Origin: UBA3478 sp046048095
Lineage (GTDB): Bacteria; Bacteroidota; Bacteroidia; Flavobacteriales; Flavobacteriaceae
Length of the DNA stretch: 21,561 nt
Direction of reading: 5' to 3'
Assembly: GCA_046048095.1 (NCBI GenBank)
Contig: JBJOGS010000058.1
Span: 1 to 21,561, forward strand
Made by a program: the position numbers and the translations under genes. The notes beneath the pieces are model-generated. The model was not told the DNA's origin and did no database searches. It saw only the letters and a program-made list of their open reading frames with translations. Position 1 is the stretch's first letter, and every line of letters starts with the position of its first letter. Positions 6,633 to 14,425 of the stretch are shown piece after piece.

Positions 6633-7691
6633 ATGATTACCACAGATATTCTTATTATTGGAGCCGGACCTACTGGCCTATTTGCCGTTTTTGAAGCGGG
6701 TCTCTTACAGTTAAAATGTCATTTAATTGACGCCCTTGGACAGCCCGGTGGACAGTGTAGTGAACTCTATCCTAAAAAGCCGATCTACGATATTCCTGGA
6801 TTTCCTGAAGTGCTGGCCGGAGACCTCGTCGACAATTTAATGCAACAAATCGCCCCCTTTCAGCCGGGATTCACCCTCGGAGAACGGGCAGAAACCCTTG
6901 AACGTACCGAAGACGATTTCTTTATTGTGACCACCAATAAAGGAACAAAGCACAAAGCGAAAGTAGTGGCGATTGCAGGAGGACTGGGTAGTTTTGAGCC
7001 TAGAAAACCAGAAATAGAAGGCATAGAACGCTTTGAAGATCAGGGTGTAGCGTATATGATCAAAGACCCTGAGCAGTATCGTAATAAGCGTGTTGTAATC
7101 TCGGGCGGAGGAGATTCAGCCCTAGATTGGTCGATATTCTTAGCGAATATTGCCAGTGAAGTCCATCTCATACATCGCCGTAACGAATTTAGGGGAGCGT
7201 TAGATTCGGTAGAGAAAGTGATTGAACTGAAGAAAGCAAAAAAAATTAAAGTGTATACTCCGGCTGAGGTAAATCAAATTAAAGGTGCAGACCGTCTTGA
7301 GTCCATTGTGCTTGAGAATGTGCAAACGGGCCTCAGTACTGAGATCGCTTGTGATGCCTTCATTCCGCTATTTGGATTATCTCCCAAGCTCGGGCCACTC
7401 TCTGAATGGGGTCTTGAGATCGAAAAGAACGCCATAAAGGTAGATAACACCTACGATTACCAGACCAATGTTGAGGGAGTATATGCCATAGGGGATGTGA
7501 ATACTTATCCGGGGAAGCTCAAACTCATTCTTTGCGGATTTCACGAAGCCACTTTAATGTGTCAGAGCGCCTACCAGCGCATTCATCCGGACAAAAAGTA
7601 CGTGATGAAGTATACTACGGTAGGTGGAGTAACGGGCTTTGATGGATCAAAGAAAGAGGCACCAAAAGCTGTAGTTAAGACGCTGGATTAA
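6633..7691 (+). CDS. Ferredoxin-NADP+ reductase, thioredoxin-reductase-like
   Basis: This 352-residue flavoprotein has the FAD-binding motif IIGAGPTG (8-15), GQPGGQCSELYP (36-47), the NAD(P)H-binding motif ISGGGDSALDW (156-166) and a second FAD motif YAIGDVNTYPG towards the C-terminus. The overall plan is that of thioredoxin reductase, but the redox CxxC of that enzyme is absent. This and the length point to the thioredoxin-reductase-like ferredoxin-NADP reductase class (Bacillus YumC / Chlorobium type). It transfers electrons between NADPH and a ferredoxin. The ferredoxin gene starts 2 bases after the stop, which supports the partner assignment. The gene lies 37 bases after nfu with no obvious promoter or terminator between, so it is probably part of the mrp operon. 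Confidence 0.9.
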   Translation: MITTDILIIGAGPTGLFAVFEAGLLQLKCHLIDALGQPGGQCSELYPKKPIYDIPGFPEVLAGDLVDNLMQQIAPFQPGFTLGERAETLERTEDDFFIVTTNKGTKHKAKVVAIAGGLGSFEPRKPEIEGIERFEDQGVAYMIKDPEQYRNKRVVISGGGDSALDWSIFLANIASEVHLIHRRNEFRGALDSVEKVIELKKAKKIKVYTPAEVNQIKGADRLESIVLENVQTGLSTEIACDAFIPLFGLSPKLGPLSEWGLEIEKNAIKVDNTYDYQTNVEGVYAIGDVNTYPGKLKLILCGFHEATLMCQSAYQRIHPDKKYVMKYTTVGGVTGFDGSKKEAPKAVVKTLD

Positions 7692-7693
7692 AC

Positions 7694-8023
7694 ATGAGTG
7701 ATATTACCCTCTTTATTACGGATCGCAAAGGTCAGCTGCACACGGTCGAGGCTCCGACAGACATGAACATGAATCTTATGGAGGTGATTCGATCCTATGA
7801 AATTGAACCAGAGGGCACTGTAGGAATATGCGGAGGAATGGCTATGTGCGCCTCATGTCAGTGTTACATTGAGTCTGATCACGAGCTTGATAGTGCCTCT
7901 GATGAAGAAGAAGCGATGCTTTCTGAAGCTTTTCACGTAAAAGAAAACAGTCGCCTGGGGTGTCAGATACACCTCACCGATGCGCTCGATGGCTTGAGCG
8001 TCACAGTTGCCCCTGAGAGCTGA
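7694..8023 (+). CDS. 2Fe-2S ferredoxin, adrenodoxin type
   Basis: This small acidic protein (109 residues) carries the ligand pattern C46-x5-C52-x2-C55 ... C90 in GICGGMAMCASC and SRLGCQI, which is the adrenodoxin/Isc-type 2Fe-2S arrangement. The acidic patch between the ligands (DHELDSASDEEEAM) is the usual docking surface for reductases and partner proteins. It is encoded immediately after a ferredoxin-NADP reductase, its likely electron donor. With Mrp and Nfu in the same cluster, it may supply electrons for Fe-S cluster assembly, although P450s or other oxygenases elsewhere are possible acceptors. Its stop is 3 bases from the convergent ABC exporter gene. Confidence 0.93.
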   Translation: MSDITLFITDRKGQLHTVEAPTDMNMNLMEVIRSYEIEPEGTVGICGGMAMCASCQCYIESDHELDSASDEEEAMLSEAFHVKENSRLGCQIHLTDALDGLSVTVAPES

Positions 8024-8026
8024 TTG

Positions 8027-9760
8027 TTAGATTTTCGCTTGACGGGTATACAGGTCATAATACCGACCTTGCTTTTCAAATAGCTCTTCGTGAGATCCAC
8101 GTTCTACGATCTGTCCCTTTTCAAGTACCACAATGACATTGGCATTGCGAATGGTACTTAATCGGTGGGCAATGACCAGCGTTGCCCTTCCTCTGGTCAG
8201 TTCTGCTAGACTTTGCTGAATGAGCGATTCACTTTCGGTATCTAGGCTTGAGGTGGCTTCATCTAGAATTAATAGTTCAGGATCAGCGAGTAAGGCGCGC
8301 GCAATAGCCAGTCGCTGGCGCTGACCTCCTGATAGTTTTACCCCACGCTCTCCAATAATTGTGTCAATACCATGCTCAAAATGATCGGTGAACTCTTTGA
8401 CATGTGCTGCAGTAAGTGCACGTTCTAGCTCATATTCGCTGGCTTCAGGCTTCACAAAAAGTAAATTTTCTCTGAGACTTCCGTCGAAGAGAAAGTCGTC
8501 TTGAAGCACCACCCCAAGTCGTGAACGGTAATCAGCTAGCGATAGTGTATCGAGAGGTTGATCGTTCACCCAAAGGATTCCGTGAGTCGGAGTGAGATAA
8601 CTCGCTGCCAGGCTTGCTAGGGTAGACTTACCGGCTCCTGAACTTCCTACTAGGGCCACCACCTCTCCGCTCTTTACTTCGAGATCAATATTTTTTAGTA
8701 CCAATTTATCGGCTTCATAAGCATAGCTCACCTTTTCGAAGCGAAGGCTTTTCAAAGGTGCAGTAAATGGGGTTTTGCCGCTTGTATCGTATTCTGAAAC
8801 CTCAGAAAGCAATTCTTCAGTACGATCAAGGCCTGCTAGGGCATCCGTGATCTCAGTGCCTACGCTGGTCAGTTGAAAGATTGGACTGATGAGTAATCCG
8901 AGTAGAAAGGTGAACTGCAAAAATGCACCGAGAGTGAGTTGGTCGTTGATGATGTAATACCCCCCTATTCCTGTGATTACTGTAGTAGCTATTCCAGCGA
9001 GTAAAATAGAGCTCGAGCTCACAAGAGCCATATAGATCATGGACTTTTTGACATTGTCAAACAGACGATGTATGCCTTTGTTGAAGCTAGCTTCTTCGCT
9101 TTTTTCGGCGTGAAACCCTTTGACGATACGGATCCCTGAAAGTGTTTCAGTTAGTCGACCTTTTACCTCAGCCTCAATCTTTCCGCGTTCTCTAAAAACC
9201 GGCCTGACCACAGAAAAGGCCTTAATGGCGACCACTGCGAAAAGGGCCAGCGGCGCCAGACTAAAAAGTGTCAGCGGCGGGCTAATGCGAATGAGCAATA
9301 CGAAGGCAACGGCCGCGGTGAACAAACCACCGATCAATTGAACTAGGCCTGTCCCTACCAGGCTTTTAACTCCTTCAACATCTTTCATCACTCGAGAGAC
9401 TAAAGCTCCGCTTTGTGTATTGTCAAAGAAGCGCACCGGAAGCGAGAGTACCTTTCGCTGTACTTCTGCTCGAAGCTCAGTGATTAGGTATTGTGCCTGC
9501 ACACTTACAAGTTTCGTAAGCATAAAACTGGTTATCGCCTGCACGATCAAAGCCAGTAGCACGACAATCACCAGGTTTTTTATCCCTTGCAAGTCTTGGT
9601 TGGGGATGAGTTCATCTACAAAACTTCGCATGGCCATGGGCGCAACAAATGAGGCACTTTTGCTAATAACAATAAGCAACAATCCGATAAAGACGATGCG
9701 AATGCGCGGAAGGATGATCGTTTTGAAGGCCTTTTTTAGGCTCGACTTAGGACTTGTCAT
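8027..9760 (-). CDS. MsbA-like ABC exporter (fused membrane and ATPase domains)
   Basis: This 577-residue half-transporter has an N-terminal membrane domain (about 20-310, six helices) and a C-terminal ATPase domain. The ATPase has Walker A GSSGAGKST (372-380), Q-loop Gln420, signature LSGGQ (476-480), Walker B LLILDE (496-501) and H-loop His532. It should work as a homodimer in the inner membrane. Lipid A, other lipids or drugs are possible substrates; sequence alone cannot separate them. Size and organisation are normal for the MsbA/LmrA group. The gene stands alone, convergent with the ferredoxin gene and divergent from the acylase. A -7 box lies 4 bases before its ATG. Confidence 0.92.
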   Translation of the reverse strand: MTSPKSSLKKAFKTIILPRIRIVFIGLLLIVISKSASFVAPMAMRSFVDELIPNQDLQGIKNLVIVVLLALIVQAITSFMLTKLVSVQAQYLITELRAEVQRKVLSLPVRFFDNTQSGALVSRVMKDVEGVKSLVGTGLVQLIGGLFTAAVAFVLLIRISPPLTLFSLAPLALFAVVAIKAFSVVRPVFRERGKIEAEVKGRLTETLSGIRIVKGFHAEKSEEASFNKGIHRLFDNVKKSMIYMALVSSSSILLAGIATTVITGIGGYYIINDQLTLGAFLQFTFLLGLLISPIFQLTSVGTEITDALAGLDRTEELLSEVSEYDTSGKTPFTAPLKSLRFEKVSYAYEADKLVLKNIDLEVKSGEVVALVGSSGAGKSTLASLAASYLTPTHGILWVNDQPLDTLSLADYRSRLGVVLQDDFLFDGSLRENLLFVKPEASEYELERALTAAHVKEFTDHFEHGIDTIIGERGVKLSGGQRQRLAIARALLADPELLILDEATSSLDTESESLIQQSLAELTRGRATLVIAHRLSTIRNANVIVVLEKGQIVERGSHEELFEKQGRYYDLYTRQAKI

Positions 9761-9764
9761 AGTG

Positions 9765-9772
9765 CAAAGATA
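9765..9772 (-). promoter_or_regulatory. Putative -7 box TATCTTTG for the ABC exporter
   Basis: On the minus strand the sequence reads TATCTTTG-CACT-ATG: an exact TAnnTTTG match 4 bases before the exporter start codon. A TTG (complement of 9796-9798) lies 23 bases upstream, within the reported 17-23 spacing for a -33 element. The message should be leaderless or nearly so. Confidence 0.55.
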
Positions 9773-9852
9773 CCGCGGTCACTGCTTTTTCATTGCAACT
9801 CGTCCGACTATCTTCAGCGGATTTTGTTACCTTTTTGTCAAATTCGTATCTC

Positions 9853-12045
9853 ATGCAAAAATTGATCTCTTCAGCGCTTGCTATGCTTTTCCTTTTTTTG
9901 GGCTGGAGTTGTTCGAGTGATTCTGAAATGAGCCGCCTTGAGGCCATCGCAAATCGAATAGAGATTATTCGGGACGACTACGGAGTGCCTCATGTGTATG
10001 CGAAGACGGATGCCGATGCGGTATTTGGTATGCTTTATGCCCAATGTGAAGACGATTTTAACCGGGTAGAGCAGAACTACCTCTGGGCTATTGGTCGGTT
10101 AGCCGAGGTCGAAGGACCTTCGGCGCTGTATAGTGACGTGCGCGCTCGACTTTTCATGACAAAAGAAGAAGCGGTTCAAGCGTATGAGCAGGCTCCAGAA
10201 TGGTTGAAGAAGTTATGCCTTGCCTTCGCCGATGGAGTGAACTATTACTTGCTGACCCATCCCGAGGTCACTCCTCGTTTATTGACCCATTTTGAGCCAT
10301 GGATGCCCTTCTATTTTAGCGAAGGAAGTATCGGTGGTGACATTGAAAGAGTGTCCACTTCAAAGATTGAGGCCCTTTATGGTGATGATGTGCAGTCTAC
10401 CGTCGCTGCAATCGAGGCGTCTGAGAAGCCCACTGATCCCCTCTACGAATTACTAGAACCTGCGGGTTCAAACGGCATTGCCTTAAACGGGCCCATGACG
10501 GCCTCTGGAAACGCGATGCTGCTGATCAATCCTCACACCTCATTTTTCTTTAGAGGTGAAATGCATGTGGTGAGTGAAGAGGGATTAAATGCCTACGGAG
10601 CGGTTACTTGGGGACAATTTTTTATCTATCAAGGTTTTAATGAAAAAACGGGATGGATGCATACCTCGACCTATACCGATGTCATTGATGAGTTTGTAGA
10701 GACGATACAAAACACCACAAGCGGAAAGCACTACAAGTATGGCCAAGAATGGCTGCCGGTTGATTCGGTTCAACAGACGTTTTTTATCCGATCAACATCA
10801 GGTCTAGAATCAAAGCAACTTACTTTATATCGCACGCATCATGGCCCTATAACGCATACGATAGACGACAAATTAACCGCTACTGCGCTTATGTGGAGTC
10901 CGGCGAAAGCCTTAGAACAATCATTTATTCGTACCAAACAATCAAATTATGAGGGGTTTAAGCAGATGATGCGACTAAAGACGAACTCGTCAAACAATAC
11001 AGTTTATGCCGATGCAGATAAGAACATTGCATACTGGCATGGAAATTTTATCCCCATTCGGGATACGCGGTTTGATTATTCGCAACCGGTAGATGGAGCA
11101 GATACGGCTACTGACTGGAAGGGGCTTCATGAACTCGAAGAGCACATCACACTGCTCAACCCTTCTACCCATTGGTTACAGAATTGCAATTCTACGCCAT
11201 ACACGGCCGCAGGGCCTGATAGCCCCCGCCCTGAAGACTATCCGTATTATATGAGTAGTGCTCCCGAGAATTTTAGAGGAGTTCATGCCATTTCACTTTT
11301 ACAACAGTCTGAAAAGCACACGCTTGAATCGTTGATCGCCTTGGCTTATGACAACTATTTACCCGCTTTTGAAGCGCTGATTCCAGGATTATTAGCGGCT
11401 TTTGGTCAAGACTCGGACCCTGCGGTATCAGAAGAAATTGAGCTACTTCGTGCTTGGGATTTTCGCACCTCTGCCACGAGTAAAGCGATGACACTCGCTC
11501 ATTTTTACGCGACCGCACTTTTTGAGAAAGGGCCCCGTCCTCAGGGATACAGCCCGATGGAATTGATGAGGTATTGGGGTGAGGCCGTCGAACTCAATGC
11601 GTTAAAGAAAGAGGTGTTTACTGAAGTGGTCGCTAATTTGAGAAATGATTTTGGTACCGCTTTGATTGACTGGGCTGAGGTCAATCGCTACCAACGCCTA
11701 GATGGATCTATTCGTCAGGCGTTTAATGACAGTTTGCCTAGTGTGGGTATTGGGCTCGCTAGTGGCAACTGGGGAGCATTGGCTGCGTACGGTGCACGGT
11801 ATACCAACAATACAAAGAAGATTTATGGCACGCGCGGAAATAGTTTTGTCTCTGTGGTAGAGTTTGGAGACAAGGTGCGTGCAAAAAGCGTGTTGGCCGG
11901 AGGTCAAAGCTCAGACCCAAATTCACGGCATTTTGACGATCAGGTAGCGCTCTATGCCCAGGGGCTTTTTAAAGAAGTGCCTTTTTATCGAGAGGACGTC
12001 CTAAGAAGAGCCATACGCACCTATACCCCCGGTCAGCGCGATTAG
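9853..12045 (+). CDS. Penicillin acylase family (S45) Ntn-hydrolase, lipoprotein
   Basis: This 730-residue precursor belongs to the penicillin/acyl-homoserine lactone acylase family, which cleaves amide bonds of acylated small molecules. The N-terminal part has EIIRDDYGVPHVYA and AQCEDDFNRVEQNYLWAIGRLAEVEG. A spacer ends at EPAG, followed by SNGIALNG: the predicted self-cleavage releases the beta chain with Ser206 as N-terminal nucleophile. Late conserved segments include SGNWGALAAYGA and AGGQSSDPNSRHFDDQ. The ATG at 9853 starts a lipoprotein signal peptide (FLFLGWSC, Cys20 lipidated), which favours it over the TTG at 9793. Residues after the Cys (SSDSE) resemble acidic surface-export signals of Bacteroidota lipoproteins. 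The substrate is unknown. The stop overlaps the convergent gene by 4 bases. Confidence 0.88.
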   Translation: MQKLISSALAMLFLFLGWSCSSDSEMSRLEAIANRIEIIRDDYGVPHVYAKTDADAVFGMLYAQCEDDFNRVEQNYLWAIGRLAEVEGPSALYSDVRARLFMTKEEAVQAYEQAPEWLKKLCLAFADGVNYYLLTHPEVTPRLLTHFEPWMPFYFSEGSIGGDIERVSTSKIEALYGDDVQSTVAAIEASEKPTDPLYELLEPAGSNGIALNGPMTASGNAMLLINPHTSFFFRGEMHVVSEEGLNAYGAVTWGQFFIYQGFNEKTGWMHTSTYTDVIDEFVETIQNTTSGKHYKYGQEWLPVDSVQQTFFIRSTSGLESKQLTLYRTHHGPITHTIDDKLTATALMWSPAKALEQSFIRTKQSNYEGFKQMMRLKTNSSNNTVYADADKNIAYWHGNFIPIRDTRFDYSQPVDGADTATDWKGLHELEEHITLLNPSTHWLQNCNSTPYTAAGPDSPRPEDYPYYMSSAPENFRGVHAISLLQQSEKHTLESLIALAYDNYLPAFEALIPGLLAAFGQDSDPAVSEEIELLRAWDFRTSATSKAMTLAHFYATALFEKGPRPQGYSPMELMRYWGEAVELNALKKEVFTEVVANLRNDFGTALIDWAEVNRYQRLDGSIRQAFNDSLPSVGIGLASGNWGALAAYGARYTNNTKKIYGTRGNSFVSVVEFGDKVRAKSVLAGGQSSDPNSRHFDDQVALYAQGLFKEVPFYREDVLRRAIRTYTPGQRD

Positions 12046-12692
12046 TTCTCTAATTTGGGCTTTTTGACAACCACTATTTTTGCGGTAGCCCCAGTAGAAA
12101 GCATCCAGTTATTGTTGTGAATTACCGCTCCGGTTTCGTCTACGGCAATGACCTGAGCGGTGTTTAAGCCGACATAACCCTGGTTGAGCGCCTTAAATTC
12201 TATCGTATTAAATCCGTCTTTCAGCGGAATGTCTAGTTGTTTGAATCGACCACTCAGTAGGGCATTGTACTCAACTACTTGTTCGTTGACGACAATCAGA
12301 ATGCGGTCTCCGTCTATTTCTCCATGATCTCTCATGGCAATTCCAATAAAATCTCCCCGTGTGCTGACATCGCCTAAATACACGTCTCCGGTGACACGAT
12401 TGGCATTCGCATTTTCTGTTTGTGCCACTTTAGGATCAATTACCAAATCGAATCCAGCGGCCTTCAACTTATTTTCACTGAGCATATCGGGTCCTTTAGG
12501 GTCATTGATCAGCCCATCACTGAGTATTGAGGGCATGATTAGAAGGCTTCCGCTATTCGCTTTTTGTACGCCTTTATTCGGCTCTGGTCCCTTCATTATT
12601 GGACGCGCCTTGGGCAGATCTCCTTGTGCGCTCACCCAACTCACTGAAATTGTGAGAGAAGCAATTACCAAAATGAATTTTAAGTAACTCAC
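12042..12692 (-). CDS. Secreted protein of unknown function with a beta-rich C-terminal domain
   Basis: This 216-residue protein has a signal peptide (MSYLKFILVIASLTISVSWVSA, cut near Ala22-Gln23). A Pro/Lys-rich, probably unstructured part (about 23-60) is followed by a beta-strand-rich region (about 100-212). I do not recognise a named family. The C-terminal part has DHGEIDGDRILIVVNEQVV, then DIPLKDGFNTIEFKALNQG and a closing strand pair, as in a small beta-sandwich; D-x-G-x-x-D-G-D looks like a metal or turn motif. I recall similar segments in other Bacteroidota secreted proteins, but not a function. The start is GTG, 20 bases after a minus-strand -7 box. It is divergent from the sugar symporter and its stop overlaps that of the acylase. 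Confidence 0.7.
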   Translation of the reverse strand: MSYLKFILVIASLTISVSWVSAQGDLPKARPIMKGPEPNKGVQKANSGSLLIMPSILSDGLINDPKGPDMLSENKLKAAGFDLVIDPKVAQTENANANRVTGDVYLGDVSTRGDFIGIAMRDHGEIDGDRILIVVNEQVVEYNALLSGRFKQLDIPLKDGFNTIEFKALNQGYVGLNTAQVIAVDETGAVIHNNNWMLSTGATAKIVVVKKPKLEN

Positions 12693-12718
12693 GACAAAGT
12701 TGAAAAAGATCTAAATTG

Positions 12719-12726
12719 CAAAGTTA
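12719..12726 (-). promoter_or_regulatory. Putative -7 box TAACTTTG for the unknown secreted protein
   Basis: This is an exact minus-strand TAnnTTTG match in the 54-bp divergent gap, 26 bases before the GTG start. The leader would be about 20 bases. No matching box is seen on the plus strand for the symporter gene. Confidence 0.5.
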
Positions 12727-12746
12727 TGAATCCTAACTAAGACTTT

Positions 12747-14417
12747 ATGGAGACTATTGGTGCAATAGATTTCGCGGTGATTGGGGCGTATTTTATCTTG
12801 ATTTTTTCAATCGCAGCCTATGTTACTCGAAAAGAACGCTCTTCTGACAGTGCTCAGGGATATTTTTTAGGTGGCCGTGATTTGGGATGGTTTGCTATTG
12901 GAGCCTCGCTCTTTGCGAGTAATATTGGTTCTGAGCACCTCATTGGACTCTCTGGTTCTGGAGCGAGAGGAGCCTTTCCTGAAGCACAATTCGAAATATT
13001 AGCCTCGCTGATTCTGCTCTTATTGGGCTGGGTCTTTGTGCCGTTTTACCTTAAGAGCGGCGTCTTTACCATGCCCGAATTTTTAGAGCGACGCTATAGC
13101 AAGGGGGCTAGGGTCTACCTTTCGGTAGTATCGATTATTTCTTACGTTCTCACTAAAATCTCATTTACCATTTTTGCCGGAGCCCTAGTTTTTGAGGTGT
13201 TATTGGGTATTCCATTTTGGACAGGGGCCCTGATTACTGTTTTGGCAACCGGCTTGTATACGGCCTTAGGAGGATTAAAGGCGGTGATTTATACCGATAT
13301 GGCGCAGGCGGTGATTTTTATCTTAGGTGGGGTTTTAGCGACCTATTTTGGGTTGCAAGCCATCGGCGGATGGTCAAATGTTACCCTCGCCATTCAAGAA
13401 CATTCACCTGACGCAGACACTTTTATGAGCCTGTGGCGCAATAAAGAATACCCGTGGACGGGTGTGCTTTTAGGAGCCCCGATTCTCGGAATTTGGTACT
13501 GGTGTACCGACCAATTCATTGTTCAGCGCGTGCTCTCAGCTAAGGATATTTCTACAGCAAGAAAAGGAACCATCTTTGGTTCGTTTTTGAAGCTATTGCC
13601 GCTGTTTATCTTTATTTTCCCTGGGATCATTGCCTACGCTCTTTCTGTAACGTCCTACCCAGATTTGTTTACAGTGACCAATCCCATCACCGGAGAGGTG
13701 CGCACCACCACAGACGCTGCCCTTCCGGCTTTAATCTTACGTGTGTTACCGGTCGGTGTTCGTGGTTTAGTGGTAGCCGGATTCTTAGCAGCACTCATGA
13801 GCTCGCTCTCTTCTGTATTTAACAGTACCTCAACCTTGTTCACTTTTGACTTCTACAAGCGTTGGCGCCCGAATGCTTCAGAAAAACAACTCGTTTTAGT
13901 GGGTCGATTGGCTACAGTGGTTTTGGTAATCGTCGGATTGGCATGGATTCCTTTTATGCGTCAACTCACAGAAGGTGGTGGAATCTACCGCTACCTGCAG
14001 AGCGTACAGGCGTACGTTTCGCCTCCAATCGCTGCAGCTTTTTTATTAGGGATATTCTATAAAAAAATCAATTCAAAAGGGGCACTTGCCGCGCTTTGGA
14101 CAGGCTTTGTTTTAGGTATGGCCCGCCTGGTACTCGAATACCTGACTCAAGAATCAGGCCTTTCGTTGAATCCTGATGGAATGATCTATGCCTTGGTTAC
14201 TATGAATTTCTTGCATTACGCCATCTTCTTGTTCGTAGTGAGTATTTCAGTGATGGTCGGAGTGAGCTTGGTCAATGCCAAGTCTGCCGCCCCAGTTGAA
14301 GAAGCCTTGGTGTACCAATACAATTCGGGTACCAAAGAAAAGAGCCCGGCTGTCGAACGTTATCTTTCGATGATCATCATTGCGGTGGTGCTCTTCTTAT
14401 GGTGGTATTTTAGGTAA
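12747..14417 (+). CDS. Sodium:solute symporter, SGLT-like (probable sugar uptake)
   Basis: This 556-residue protein with about 13-14 membrane helices belongs to the SSS family. It has GYFLGGRDLGWFAIGASLFASNIGSEHLIGLSGSGA near the N-terminus (about 32-72), closely resembling the SGLT-type sodium/glucose cotransporters. Further family segments are MPEFLERRYS, ALGGLKAVIYTDMAQ, and FLAALMSSLSSVFNSTSTLFTFDFY in the second half, where the Ser/Thr cluster is near the usual Na+ site. It should sit in the inner membrane and import a sugar with Na+, consistent with a marine lifestyle. A secreted GH13 enzyme is encoded 8 bases downstream, making glucose or a small maltooligosaccharide the likely substrate. 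It starts with ATG in a short divergent gap with no clear -7 box. Confidence 0.88.
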   Translation: METIGAIDFAVIGAYFILIFSIAAYVTRKERSSDSAQGYFLGGRDLGWFAIGASLFASNIGSEHLIGLSGSGARGAFPEAQFEILASLILLLLGWVFVPFYLKSGVFTMPEFLERRYSKGARVYLSVVSIISYVLTKISFTIFAGALVFEVLLGIPFWTGALITVLATGLYTALGGLKAVIYTDMAQAVIFILGGVLATYFGLQAIGGWSNVTLAIQEHSPDADTFMSLWRNKEYPWTGVLLGAPILGIWYWCTDQFIVQRVLSAKDISTARKGTIFGSFLKLLPLFIFIFPGIIAYALSVTSYPDLFTVTNPITGEVRTTTDAALPALILRVLPVGVRGLVVAGFLAALMSSLSSVFNSTSTLFTFDFYKRWRPNASEKQLVLVGRLATVVLVIVGLAWIPFMRQLTEGGGIYRYLQSVQAYVSPPIAAAFLLGIFYKKINSKGALAALWTGFVLGMARLVLEYLTQESGLSLNPDGMIYALVTMNFLHYAIFLFVVSISVMVGVSLVNAKSAAPVEEALVYQYNSGTKEKSPAVERYLSMIIIAVVLFLWWYFR

Positions 14418-14425
14418 TTTGTAGT

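Noticed and set aside
6633..7691. Annotation of this flavoprotein as thioredoxin reductase
   Set aside because: The redox-active CxxC is absent and a ferredoxin gene follows after 2 bases, so ferredoxin-NADP reductase fits better.
9420..9920. 166-codon plus-strand open frame opposite the ABC exporter
   Set aside because: It is the antisense shadow of a well-supported ABC exporter, with low-complexity Ser/Thr/Arg composition and no recognisable motif.
12041..12054. Small hairpin ATTAG-TTCT-CTAAT at the acylase/secreted-protein junction
   Set aside because: Only a 5-bp AT-rich stem with a weak T run, so not a convincing terminator.
12334..12687. 117-codon plus-strand open frame opposite the unknown secreted protein
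   Set aside because: The minus-strand protein has a signal peptide, a -7 box and ordered domain patterns, while the plus-strand frame has none of these.
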